DNA of 19,654 bases, taken from assembly GCA_964491375.1 (NCBI GenBank), contig CAZBGL010000035.1:1-19654 (forward strand), given 5' to 3'. The stretch is from CAZBGL01 sp964491375. Its GTDB lineage: Bacteria; Desulfobacterota; Deferrisomatia; Deferrisomatales; Deferrisomataceae. This document shows, piece by piece, positions 13,860-19,654 of the stretch. The notes under the pieces are model-generated. The model saw only the letters and a list, made by a program, of their open reading frames with translations, searched no databases and had not been told where the DNA came from. The stretch's first letter is position 1. Each line of letters begins with the position of its first letter. The position numbers and the translations under genes were made by a program.

Positions 13860-16535
13860 TCAGTTCACCACCTCGGCCTCCACCACCTCGGGCTCCTCCG
13901 GAGGGGGGCCCCCGGCCCCTTCGGGCTCCGGGTTCCGGTGCCGGATCACCAGTTCCCCGTCGGCCACGTCCACCGTGATGGTGGCCCCGTCCAGGATGTC
14001 GCCGGCGATCAGGGCCCGGGCGATCCGGGTCTCGAGTTGACGCTGGATGTACCGTTTGAGCGGCCGCGCCCCGTACACCGGGTCGTACCCGGCCCGGGCG
14101 ATGAAGGCCCGGGCTTCCTCGGTCATCTCGAACCGGATCCGGCGGTCCTGGAGCCGCCGCACCAGGTCCCGGGTCTGGAGGTCCACGATCCGCTCGATCT
14201 CCTCCAGGGTGAGGGGCTTGAACAGGACCACCTCGTCCACCCGGTTCAGGAACTCGGGCCGGAAGTGGGCCCGCAGCTCCCGCATCACGGCCTCGCGGGC
14301 CGACTCCCGGATCTGGCCGTCCTCGGTGACCCCCTCCAGCAGGTGAGGGGATCCGATGTTGGAGGTCATGATGATCACCGTGTTGCGGAAGTCCACGGTG
14401 CGGCCGTGGGAGTCGGTGAGACGGCCGTCGTCCAGGATCTGAAGGAGCACGTTGAACACGTCGTGGTGGGCCTTTTCGATCTCGTCGAACAGGACCACCG
14501 AGTACGGCTTGCGGCGCACCGCCTCGGTGAGCTGGCCGCCTTCCTCGTACCCGACGTACCCGGGCGGCGCGCCGATCAGCCGGCTCACCGCGTGCTTCTC
14601 CATGTACTCGCTCATGTCGATGCGCACGATGTTCTCCTCGGTGTCGAACAAGGCCTCGGCCAGGGCCTTGGCCAGTTCGGTCTTGCCCACGCCCGTGGGC
14701 CCGAGGAAGATGAACGAGCCGATGGGCCGCCGGGGATCCTTGATGCCGGCCCGGGCGCGCAGCACGGCGTCGGCCACGAGCCGGACCGCCTCGTCCTGGC
14801 CCACCACCCGACGGTGCAGCACCTCGTCCAGGCGCAAGAGCTTCTCGCGCTCCCCTTCCATGAGCCGGGAGACCGGGATCCCGGTCCAGCGAGAGACGAT
14901 CTCGGCGACCTCCTCCTCGGTCACCTCCTCGCGCAGGAGTCGCGTGCCGCCCAGGCGCTCCAGCTCGGCCTCCTTCTCCCGGAGCTGCCGCTCCAGCTCG
15001 GGGAGGCGTCCGTGTTTGAGCTCCGCGGCCCTCTCGAGGTCGTAGTTGCGCTCGGCCACGGCGATCTCGTGGCGGGTGCGCTCGATCTCCTCCCGCAGGT
15101 GCTGGACCGCCTTGATCGCCTCCTTTTCGTTCTCCCACTGGGCCCGCATGGCGTCGGCCTTGGCGCGCAGGTCGGCCAGCTCCTTGCGCAGGGCCTCGAG
15201 GCGCTCGCGGCTGGCGGGGTCCTTCTCCTTCTTGAGGGCCGCCTCCTCGATCTCGAGCTGCATGATCCGCCGGGTGACCTCGTCCAGCTCGGTGGGCATG
15301 GAGTCGATCTCCGTGCGGATCATGGCGCACGCCTCGTCAATGAGGTCGATGGCCTTGTCGGGCAGGAACCGGTCGGTGATGTAGCGGTGCGAGAGCGTTG
15401 CCGCGGCCACCAGGGCGTTGTCCTGGATCCGCACGCCGTGGTGGACCTCGTAGCGCTCCTTGAGCCCCCGCAGGATGGAGATGGTGTCCTCCACCGACGG
15501 CTCCTCCACGAGCACGGGCTGGAACCGACGCTCCAGGGCCGGGTCCTTCTCGATGTGCTTGCGGTACTCGTCCAAGGTGGTGGCCCCGATGCACCGCAGC
15601 TCACCCCGGGCCAGCATGGGCTTGAGCATGTTGCCCGCGTCGATGGCCCCCTCGGCCTTGCCCGCGCCCACGATGGTGTGGAGCTCGTCGATGAACAGGA
15701 TGATCCGGCCCTCGCTCTCCTTGATCTCCTGGAGCACGGCCTTGAGGCGCTCCTCGAACTCCCCCCGGTACTTGGCCCCCGCGATCAGGGCTCCCATGTC
15801 CAGGGCGTAGATCGTCTTGTCCTTGAGCCCCTCGGGCACGTCACCCCGCACGATCCGCTGGGCCAGCCCCTCCACGATGGCCGTCTTGCCCACCCCGGGC
15901 TCCCCGATGAGCACCGGGTTGTTCTTGGTCTTGCGTGACAGGATGCGGATCACACGGCGGATCTCGGCGTCCCGCCCGATCACCGGGTCGAGCTTGCCCC
16001 GCTGGGCCTCCTTGACGAGGTCGCGGCCGTAGCGTTCCAGGGCCTCGTAGGTCGCCTCGGGCGTGGGGCTCGTGACCCGCTGGTGCCCCCGCACCCCAAC
16101 GAGCGCCTCCAGGAACCTCTCGGGCGTGATGCCGTATTCCTGGAAAACGCGGCCCGCGTCCGTGGCGTCGCCCTCGCGGATGAGCGCCAGCGCCAGGTGC
16201 TCCACGGACACGTACTCGTCCTTGAGCCGCTTGGCCTCCTCCTCGGCCTGGATGAGCAGCCGGTTCAGGCGCTGGGTCACGTAGATCTTCCCCCCCTCCA
16301 CGCCCGGGCCGCTCACCTGGGGGCGCTTGTCCAGCGCCCGGAGCACCTTGGCCCGGAAGTCCTCCACCGAAACGTCGAGCTTCTCGAGGAGCCGGGGGAT
16401 GAGGCCGTCGGGTTGGTCCAGGAGGGCGAGCAGGAGGTGCTCGCCGTCCACCTCGATGTGCCCGCGCTTCAGGGCCACCTTCTGTGCCTCGGCGAGGGCC
16501 TCCTGGGATTTCTGGGTCAGCCGGTTCAGGTCCAT
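13860..16535 (-). CDS. clpB: ClpB-type AAA+ disaggregase
   Basis: This ATP-driven chaperone pulls polypeptides out of aggregates together with DnaK. The 891-residue protein has all the parts: an N-domain with two Clp_N repeats (about 1-145), NBD1 with Walker A GEPGVGKTA (211-219) and Walker B LFIDELH (280-286), and a coiled-coil middle domain (about 410-535). NBD2 follows with GPTGVGKTE (612-620) and VLFDEIEKAH (681-690). The middle domain separates it from ClpA and ClpC, and no ClpP-binding loop is evident. The tail after about 865 is an acidic Pro/Glu-rich extension (EEPEVVEAEVVN). ATG 16535 has GGAGAGG just upstream. It lies downstream of the PerR-like gene on the same strand. I found no CIRCE element. 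Confidence 0.97.
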   Translation of the reverse strand: MDLNRLTQKSQEALAEAQKVALKRGHIEVDGEHLLLALLDQPDGLIPRLLEKLDVSVEDFRAKVLRALDKRPQVSGPGVEGGKIYVTQRLNRLLIQAEEEAKRLKDEYVSVEHLALALIREGDATDAGRVFQEYGITPERFLEALVGVRGHQRVTSPTPEATYEALERYGRDLVKEAQRGKLDPVIGRDAEIRRVIRILSRKTKNNPVLIGEPGVGKTAIVEGLAQRIVRGDVPEGLKDKTIYALDMGALIAGAKYRGEFEERLKAVLQEIKESEGRIILFIDELHTIVGAGKAEGAIDAGNMLKPMLARGELRCIGATTLDEYRKHIEKDPALERRFQPVLVEEPSVEDTISILRGLKERYEVHHGVRIQDNALVAAATLSHRYITDRFLPDKAIDLIDEACAMIRTEIDSMPTELDEVTRRIMQLEIEEAALKKEKDPASRERLEALRKELADLRAKADAMRAQWENEKEAIKAVQHLREEIERTRHEIAVAERNYDLERAAELKHGRLPELERQLREKEAELERLGGTRLLREEVTEEEVAEIVSRWTGIPVSRLMEGEREKLLRLDEVLHRRVVGQDEAVRLVADAVLRARAGIKDPRRPIGSFIFLGPTGVGKTELAKALAEALFDTEENIVRIDMSEYMEKHAVSRLIGAPPGYVGYEEGGQLTEAVRRKPYSVVLFDEIEKAHHDVFNVLLQILDDGRLTDSHGRTVDFRNTVIIMTSNIGSPHLLEGVTEDGQIRESAREAVMRELRAHFRPEFLNRVDEVVLFKPLTLEEIERIVDLQTRDLVRRLQDRRIRFEMTEEARAFIARAGYDPVYGARPLKRYIQRQLETRIARALIAGDILDGATITVDVADGELVIRHRNPEPEGAGGPPPEEPEVVEAEVVN

Positions 16536-16553
16536 GGATCCTCTCCTTTCCAT

Positions 16554-16604
16554 CCGCCCGGGACTCGGGCGGCTCGATACGGGATTTGCCGTGCGGCAGC
16601 CCGT
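16554..16604 (-). other. Two tandem hairpins in the clpB leader
   Basis: Between the PerR-like gene and clpB, CCGCCCG (16554-16560) pairs with CGGGCGG (16566-16572). A nested hairpin is formed by ACGGG/CCCGT (16579-16583 with 16600-16604) and inner TGCCG/CGGCA (16587-16591 with 16594-16598). There is no U-tract, so neither looks like a normal terminator. The first hairpin ends only about 18 bases before the clpB start. They may tune readthrough or translation; chance pairing in GC-rich DNA is possible. Confidence 0.35.
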
Positions 16605-16650
16605 AAGGTAAGGCGGGATCCGCGATTGGCAAGCCGAAGGACCCGGTGGG

Positions 16651-17133
16651 TCAGCGGCCTCGGTTCTCGGGGGGGAGCCGGACGGGTCGGTTCGCTCGCT
16701 GCCGGCAGGCGGAGCACACGCCCCACACCTCTGCGCGCACGCCCTGGACGAGCCCCCACCCGGCCGCCCTCGGGGGGAGCTCCAGCTCGTCCACGGCTGG
16801 CCACGAGAAGTCCTCGATGCTCCGGCAGCGCACGCACACCAGGTGGTGATGGGGCGAGGGGTTGGCGTCGTACCGGGCCACGTGGTCCGGCGAGCTGATC
16901 CTCCGGACCAATCCAAGGGCCTCGAACGTGGCCAGCGTCCGGTACACGGTGTCCAGGGAAAGGGTGGGAATCCGTTCCCGAAGCCGCTGATGGAGTTCCT
17001 CGGCCGAGGGGTGTCCCGGAGAACCCACCAGTTCGCGGAACAGTTCCAGACGCTGGTGGGTCATCCGCAGGCCCGCCCGGCGGCAGGCCTCCTGAAGCCG
17101 AGACGTGTCGGGGGCAACGACGGGCCGGGTCAC
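16651..17133 (-). CDS. perR: Fur-family repressor, PerR-like
   Basis: The 160-residue protein has a Fur-type winged helix (about 10-90; RMTHQRLELFREL and LDTVYRTLATFEALGLV) and a dimerisation domain. The structural zinc site is two CxxC pairs, C100/C103 and C140/C143. The residues that hold the regulatory Fe in B. subtilis PerR have equivalents at H41, D89, H95, H97 and D108. An Asp, rather than the Glu typical of Fur, at position 108 (SIEDF) favours peroxide sensing by His oxidation. The start is GTG 17133, with GGAGGGAAGG 7 bases upstream; ATG 17140 is followed at once by a stop. It lies 38 bases after the flavodiiron gene and near rubrerythrin, the usual company of PerR in anaerobes. The symbol is inferred from ligands and context. 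Confidence 0.82.
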   Translation of the reverse strand: MTRPVVAPDTSRLQEACRRAGLRMTHQRLELFRELVGSPGHPSAEELHQRLRERIPTLSLDTVYRTLATFEALGLVRRISSPDHVARYDANPSPHHHLVCVRCRSIEDFSWPAVDELELPPRAAGWGLVQGVRAEVWGVCSACRQRANRPVRLPPENRGR

Positions 17134-17171
17134 GACATGACCTTCCCTCCGGGGCGGTGGCAGCCTCCGGC

Positions 17172-18386
17172 CTATTCCTCGCCGTGGACCGCGCCTAGGG
17201 CCCGAGCGAAGGCTGCGCCGAACCCCTCGCCCCGTTTCAGCGCCTCCTCATCGGGCGCCCCCACGAACTCGAAGGGGTCCACGAGGGTTTTCCAACCCAG
17301 GGCCTCGACCAGGGTGTCGAACTCCCGCTGGGCGCCTCCGCTCCATCCGTAGCTGCCGAACCGGGCGACGAACCGGCCCCGGATGGCCTTGCGCCGGGCC
17401 ATGTCGAGCAGGTGGGCCATGGGTGGGAAGAGCCCCGCCTCGTACGTGGGCGCGCCGATGACCACCCCGGGCCGCACCCAGAGGGCGGGCAGGATGAAAC
17501 TCGCGTGCACCCGCGTCACGTCGAAGATCTCCACCGGCAACCCTTGGGAGGAGATCCCGTGGGCCACCGCGTTCATGATCTTTTCCGTGTTCCCGTACAT
17601 GGATCCGTACACGAGGGTCACCCCGGGTTGGTGGGGCCGGGTGGCACAGGAAGCCCACAACCGGTACAGCTCGATGATCCGCACGGGTGACCTTCGCCAG
17701 ATCAGGCCGTGGGACGGGGCCACCACATCAACCGGCACGTCCTGGAGCCTCTCGATGGCCTGGAGGACCATGCGACTGAACTTGGCCACGATATTCACGT
17801 AGTAGCGAAGGGCCTCGCGCTCGTAAAACGCCAGATCCGCGCACTCGTCGTCGAACAGAGCCCCCCGGAGCGCACCGTAGCCGCCGAAGGCATCGCACGA
17901 AAACAGGACCCGCGATCCCTCCTCGTAGGTCATCATGGTTTCGGGCCAGTGTACGAAGGGTGTGGAGACGAACCGGAGGGTGTGTCGGCCCAGATTCAGG
18001 GTTTCGCCGTCGGCCACGGCCCTCACGTTGTGCCGCACCCCGTAGAAGCCGTCCAGCATGGCCACGGCCTTCTCCGATGCCAGGATCGTGGCCTGTGGGG
18101 CAATCTCCAGCAGCGTTCTCAGGACCCCGCAGTGATCCGGTTCCAGATGGTTGAGCACGATGTAGTCGATACGCCGCAGGTCGGCCACGGCGGCGATCTG
18201 GTCCAGGAACTCGTCCACCTTGAAACCCTTCGAGAGGTCGATGATGGCCGTACGTTCCCCCCGGACCAGATAGGAGTTGTACGAAACCCCTTCGGGCGTG
18301 ATGGGCCACAGTCCCTCGAACAGGTCCGTGGTCCGGTCGTTTACGCCGATCCAGTAGATCCCGTCCCGGATCTCCACAGCGGGCAT
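17172..18386 (-). CDS. fprA: Flavodiiron protein (FprA-type oxygen/NO reductase)
   Basis: It reduces O2 to water or NO to N2O in the cytoplasm of anaerobes, with electrons from rubredoxin or a similar donor. The 404-residue length is standard for a class A enzyme. The metallo-beta-lactamase domain (1-250) has all diiron ligands: H80, E82 and D84 in NHLEPDH, H146 in FVHWPET, D165 in FSCDAFGG, and H226 in APSHGLIW. The flavodoxin domain (about 255-400) begins with the FMN phosphate loop YGSMYGNTEK, followed by GAPTYEAGLFPP and FGSYGWSGGA. There is no fused rubredoxin or flavin reductase, so its donor is encoded elsewhere. ATG 18386 has an AGGAGGG site upstream. It is followed by the PerR-like gene and preceded by rubrerythrin. 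Confidence 0.95.
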   Translation of the reverse strand: MPAVEIRDGIYWIGVNDRTTDLFEGLWPITPEGVSYNSYLVRGERTAIIDLSKGFKVDEFLDQIAAVADLRRIDYIVLNHLEPDHCGVLRTLLEIAPQATILASEKAVAMLDGFYGVRHNVRAVADGETLNLGRHTLRFVSTPFVHWPETMMTYEEGSRVLFSCDAFGGYGALRGALFDDECADLAFYEREALRYYVNIVAKFSRMVLQAIERLQDVPVDVVAPSHGLIWRRSPVRIIELYRLWASCATRPHQPGVTLVYGSMYGNTEKIMNAVAHGISSQGLPVEIFDVTRVHASFILPALWVRPGVVIGAPTYEAGLFPPMAHLLDMARRKAIRGRFVARFGSYGWSGGAQREFDTLVEALGWKTLVDPFEFVGAPDEEALKRGEGFGAAFARALGAVHGEE

Positions 18387-18409
18387 GGCCGACCCTCCTG
18401 ATACCGGTG

Positions 18410-18430
18410 CACCCGGGACGCCTCCCGGTG
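18410..18430 (-). other. Hairpin in the flavodiiron leader
   Basis: CACCCGGGA (18410-18418) and TCCCGGTG (18423-18430) can pair through eight bases with one bulged base around a four-base loop. It lies about 25 bases upstream of the flavodiiron ATG, just ahead of the ribosome-binding site. The role is unknown; no U-tract follows. Confidence 0.35.
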
Positions 18431-18491
18431 TCCCTAAAGTGGATTGCGAACATCCAACAAGTGGCCTGCGCTCGAGCGGCGCGCCCCTGCC

Positions 18492-18539
18492 GGCGAGCGG
18501 CCAAACGGATGGACGCCCCCCCGCGGGCGAGCGGCGTCC
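18492..18539. repeat. Small direct and inverted repeats in the rbr-fprA gap
   Basis: The 10-mer GGCGAGCGGC occurs at 18492-18501 and 18526-18535. An inverted pair, GGACGCC (18511-18517) and GGCGTCC (18533-18539), overlaps it. They are part of the 336-base gene-free stretch 18387-18722, in which I see no plausible protein-coding gene. Confidence 0.35.
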
Positions 18540-18600
18540 CTGCCATTTCCCGTCACCGGTGGCAGTTAGAGGCGTTCGCCGGACTCGCCCCGGGCTGGAA

Positions 18601-18716
18601 GGGAGCCCCGGGCTCGGGAATCACGCCACGAACGGGCCGAAGCGTTGTGCCCGAGACGCTAGGGCCGCCCAGTATACGCGGAACCCCTGGCGTCTCCAAG
18701 GCGTCCCGGGGCTCCC
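18601..18716. other. 116-bp structured element: 12-bp perfect inverted repeat enclosing two hairpins
   Basis: GGGAGCCCCGGG (18601-18612) and CCCGGGGCTCCC (18705-18716) are perfect reverse complements 92 bases apart. Inside, CTCGGG (18613-18618) pairs with CCCGAG (18650-18655), extended by AACG/CGTT. GAGACGCTAGGG (18653-18664) pairs with CCCTGGCGTCTC (18685-18696) with one G-T wobble, topped by CCGC/GCGG. The fold resembles a three-way junction; the two inner stems share three bases. It begins 6 bases after the rubrerythrin stop. It could be a structured 3' UTR or small RNA, an operator-rich promoter, or a small palindromic repeat element. Confidence 0.5.
18671..18699 (-). promoter_or_regulatory. 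Candidate promoter of fprA-perR
   Basis: On the minus strand, TTGGAG (18699-18694, 3/6) and TATACT (18676-18671, 5/6 to TATAAT) are exactly 17 bases apart. Transcription would start near 18664, leaving a leader of about 280 bases before fprA. The arms of an inverted repeat (GAGACGC/GCGTCTC) flank the -10, and one arm overlaps the -35, as an operator might. The alternative is readthrough from rubrerythrin. Confidence 0.4.
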
Positions 18717-18722
18717 CGCGGG

Positions 18723-19298
18723 TCACCAGTTCTCCACCAGCAGCTCGAAGTGAGCCCGGGGATGGGCGCACGAAGGGCACGTTTCCGGCGCCTCCGTTCC
18801 CTCGTGCAGGTATCCGCAGTTGCGGCACCGCCAGGTGACCGGCTCGTCTCGACGGAACACGCGGCCGTTCTCGATGTTTGCCGCAAGAGCCCGGTATCGG
18901 CGTTCATGGTGTTTTTCGGCAACCGCGATGGCCAGGAACACGTCGGCGATTTCGTCAAACCCCTCCTCCCGGGCCACCCGGGCGAACTCCGGGTACATCT
19001 GGGAGTGCTCGTAGTTCTCGCCTGCGGCCGCGGCCAGGAGGTTTTCCAGGGTGTTTCCGATGGTGCCCGCCGGAAACGAGGCCTGAACCTCCACGGAACC
19101 ACCTTCCAAGAACTTGAACAGGCGCTTGGCGTGCTCCTTCTCCTGCTCGGCGGTCTCCTGGAAGATGGCCGCGATCTGCACGTAGCCTTCTTTGCGGGCC
19201 TGGCTGGCGAAATAGGTGTACCGGTTCCGGGCCTGCGACTCGCCACAGAACGCCGTGAGCAGGTTTCTCTCGGTCCGGGTGCCTCGAACGCTTTTCAT
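18723..19298 (-). CDS. rbr: Rubrerythrin
   Basis: It is a peroxide reductase (H2O2 to water) of anaerobes. The 191-residue protein matches D. vulgaris rubrerythrin in length and order. The four-helix diiron domain has E20 (CGESQARNRY), E53 and H56 (EQEKEH), E94 and E97 (GENYEH), and E128 and H131 (AEKHHERRY). These agree closely with the known ligand set. A C-terminal rubredoxin-like FeS4 domain follows, with CRNC (C158, C161) and CPSC (C174, C177). ATG 19298 is preceded by AGGAGG (19310-19305) with ideal spacing. A strong promoter with a palindromic operator lies directly upstream. Flavodiiron and PerR-like genes follow on the same strand. Confidence 0.97.
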   Translation of the reverse strand: MKSVRGTRTERNLLTAFCGESQARNRYTYFASQARKEGYVQIAAIFQETAEQEKEHAKRLFKFLEGGSVEVQASFPAGTIGNTLENLLAAAAGENYEHSQMYPEFARVAREEGFDEIADVFLAIAVAEKHHERRYRALAANIENGRVFRRDEPVTWRCRNCGYLHEGTEAPETCPSCAHPRAHFELLVENW

Positions 19299-19331
19299 GG
19301 GTTGCCTCCTTTTGCATGGGGGTGAACAAAG

Positions 19332-19359
19332 ATAGATCTATTCTTAATTAGGAATCTAT
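19332..19359. promoter_or_regulatory. Palindromic operator, candidate PerR/Fur box over the rbr -10
   Basis: The core ATTCTTAATTAGGAAT (19340-19355) is palindromic except for one base pair. It is flanked by ATAGAT (19332-19337) and ATCTAT (19354-19359), which are also inverted. It is AT-rich in a very GC-rich setting and covers the -10 and part of the spacer, the expected place for a repressor. Fur-family boxes are AT-rich palindromes of about this size, and a PerR-like gene lies two genes downstream; binding is inferred. Confidence 0.6.
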
Positions 19360-19368
19360 ACGTGTCAA
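19340..19368 (-). promoter_or_regulatory. Rubrerythrin promoter (TTGACA / AAGAAT)
   Basis: On the minus strand a perfect TTGACA -35 (19368-19363) is followed after 17 bases by AAGAAT (19345-19340, 4/6 to TATAAT). The predicted start is near 19333, giving a leader of about 35 bases before the rbr ATG. This is the most consensus-like promoter in the window. Confidence 0.75.
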
Positions 19369-19526
19369 GTGGGCCGGCGGCCCGCGCTCGCGGGGGGAGG
19401 GAGGCCTGAGGCGGTTGTCAAGGCGTTCGTCTGCGGGTGTCATACGGTGGATTCTCGGTGCCCGGCTTCCGCAGCGTGCCGCCCGGTGCCTGCCGGTCTG
19501 TCGTTTCGACCCGCGAGAGGTGAACC

Positions 19527-19654
19527 ATGGATCGAAAGCCCGTGTGGGTCACACTGTTGGCGCTCGTGTCTGTAGCCGGGTGCGCCACGACCCAGGGAAG
19601 CCGGGGGACCGCCCACCAGAGGGTGGAGGGGTCGCTTGCGTCGAGGGTGAGGGA
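19527..19654 (+). CDS. Lipoprotein, N-terminal part (3' end outside window)
   Basis: The first 42 residues are visible. A short basic start (MDRKP) leads to a hydrophobic helix (VWVTLLALVSVAGC), in which VAGC is a good lipobox with C19 as the acylated cysteine. After it the sequence is CATTQGSRGTAHQRVEGS. There is no Asp after the cysteine, so in proteobacteria it would be sorted to the outer membrane. AGAGGTG lies 4 bases upstream of ATG 19527. The gene is divergent from rubrerythrin. A TTGTCA (19415-19420) upstream could be a -35, but no good -10 follows. The mature domain is outside the window, so no function can be given. Confidence 0.7.
   Translation, partial: MDRKPVWVTLLALVSVAGCATTQGSRGTAHQRVEGSLASRVR

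Noticed and set aside
13938..15938. A 666-codon open frame on the plus strand opposite clpB
   Set aside because: It is the antisense mirror of a long GC-rich gene. The product is low in motif content (Gly/Leu/Val/His-rich), and clpB itself is unmistakable on the other strand.
16536..16650. CIRCE element or sigma-32 promoter before clpB
   Set aside because: No TTAGCACTC-type inverted repeat. The best CTTG-like -35 (minus strand) lacks a convincing CCCAT-like -10 at the right distance.
18440..18456. TGGAT / ATCCA inverted pair upstream of fprA as an operator
   Set aside because: Only five paired bases with a seven-base gap, and no promoter hexamers around it; expected by chance.
1..19654. CRISPR arrays, insertion sequences, phage genes or toxin-antitoxin pairs
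   Set aside because: No regularly spaced repeats, transposase or integrase motifs, or toxin-antitoxin gene pair were seen. The 44-residue basic gene has no antitoxin or toxin partner beside it.

Overview
The window is about 19.7 kb of very GC-rich bacterial DNA, densely coded, with no rRNA, tRNA, CRISPR array, transposase or phage gene visible. The gene set fits a Gram-negative anaerobe or microaerophile of the Desulfobacterota/Deferrisomatota (old Deltaproteobacteria) type. It has an adenosylcobalamin-dependent (class II) ribonucleotide reductase, a corrinoid adenosyltransferase, a rubrerythrin, a flavodiiron protein with a PerR-like repressor, and an outer-membrane polysaccharide export module. 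The taxon is inferred from gene content and GC only.

Layout. (1) Plus strand, 2-2764: a tightly packed operon with overlapping or nearly touching genes. It encodes the tail of a thioredoxin-fold protein, a 331-residue 'SMC head' ATPase with no coiled coil, a small four-cysteine zinc-ribbon-like protein, an 87-residue CxxC thioredoxin-like protein, and a CobW/COG0523 GTPase with an altered cysteine motif. This is the least explained and most interesting part of the window. (2) Plus strand, 2940-5539: cobO-type adenosyltransferase, a 44-residue Arg/Lys-rich protein, and nrdJ. The first makes the adenosylcobalamin that the last consumes. (3) Minus strand, 11778-5552: wzi-like barrel, a giant SLBB-repeat exporter and a Wzz-like inner-membrane co-polymerase, together a trans-envelope polysaccharide export route with no sugar-transferase genes in view. 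(4) Plus strand, 11924-13820: a fused chorismate mutase/prephenate dehydrogenase (TyrA) and a LUD-domain protein, closed by a strong bidirectional terminator. (5) Minus strand, 19298-13860: rubrerythrin, flavodiiron protein, PerR-like regulator and ClpB, an oxygen/peroxide and protein-damage defence block. (6) Plus strand, 19527 to the end: start of a lipoprotein.

Two regulatory regions stand out. Upstream of rubrerythrin is an AT-rich island holding a TTGACA promoter whose -10 lies inside a near-perfect palindrome, a likely operator for the PerR-like protein encoded two genes downstream. Between rubrerythrin and the flavodiiron gene is a 336-bp gene-free stretch with a 12-bp perfect inverted repeat enclosing two further hairpins and a plausible promoter.
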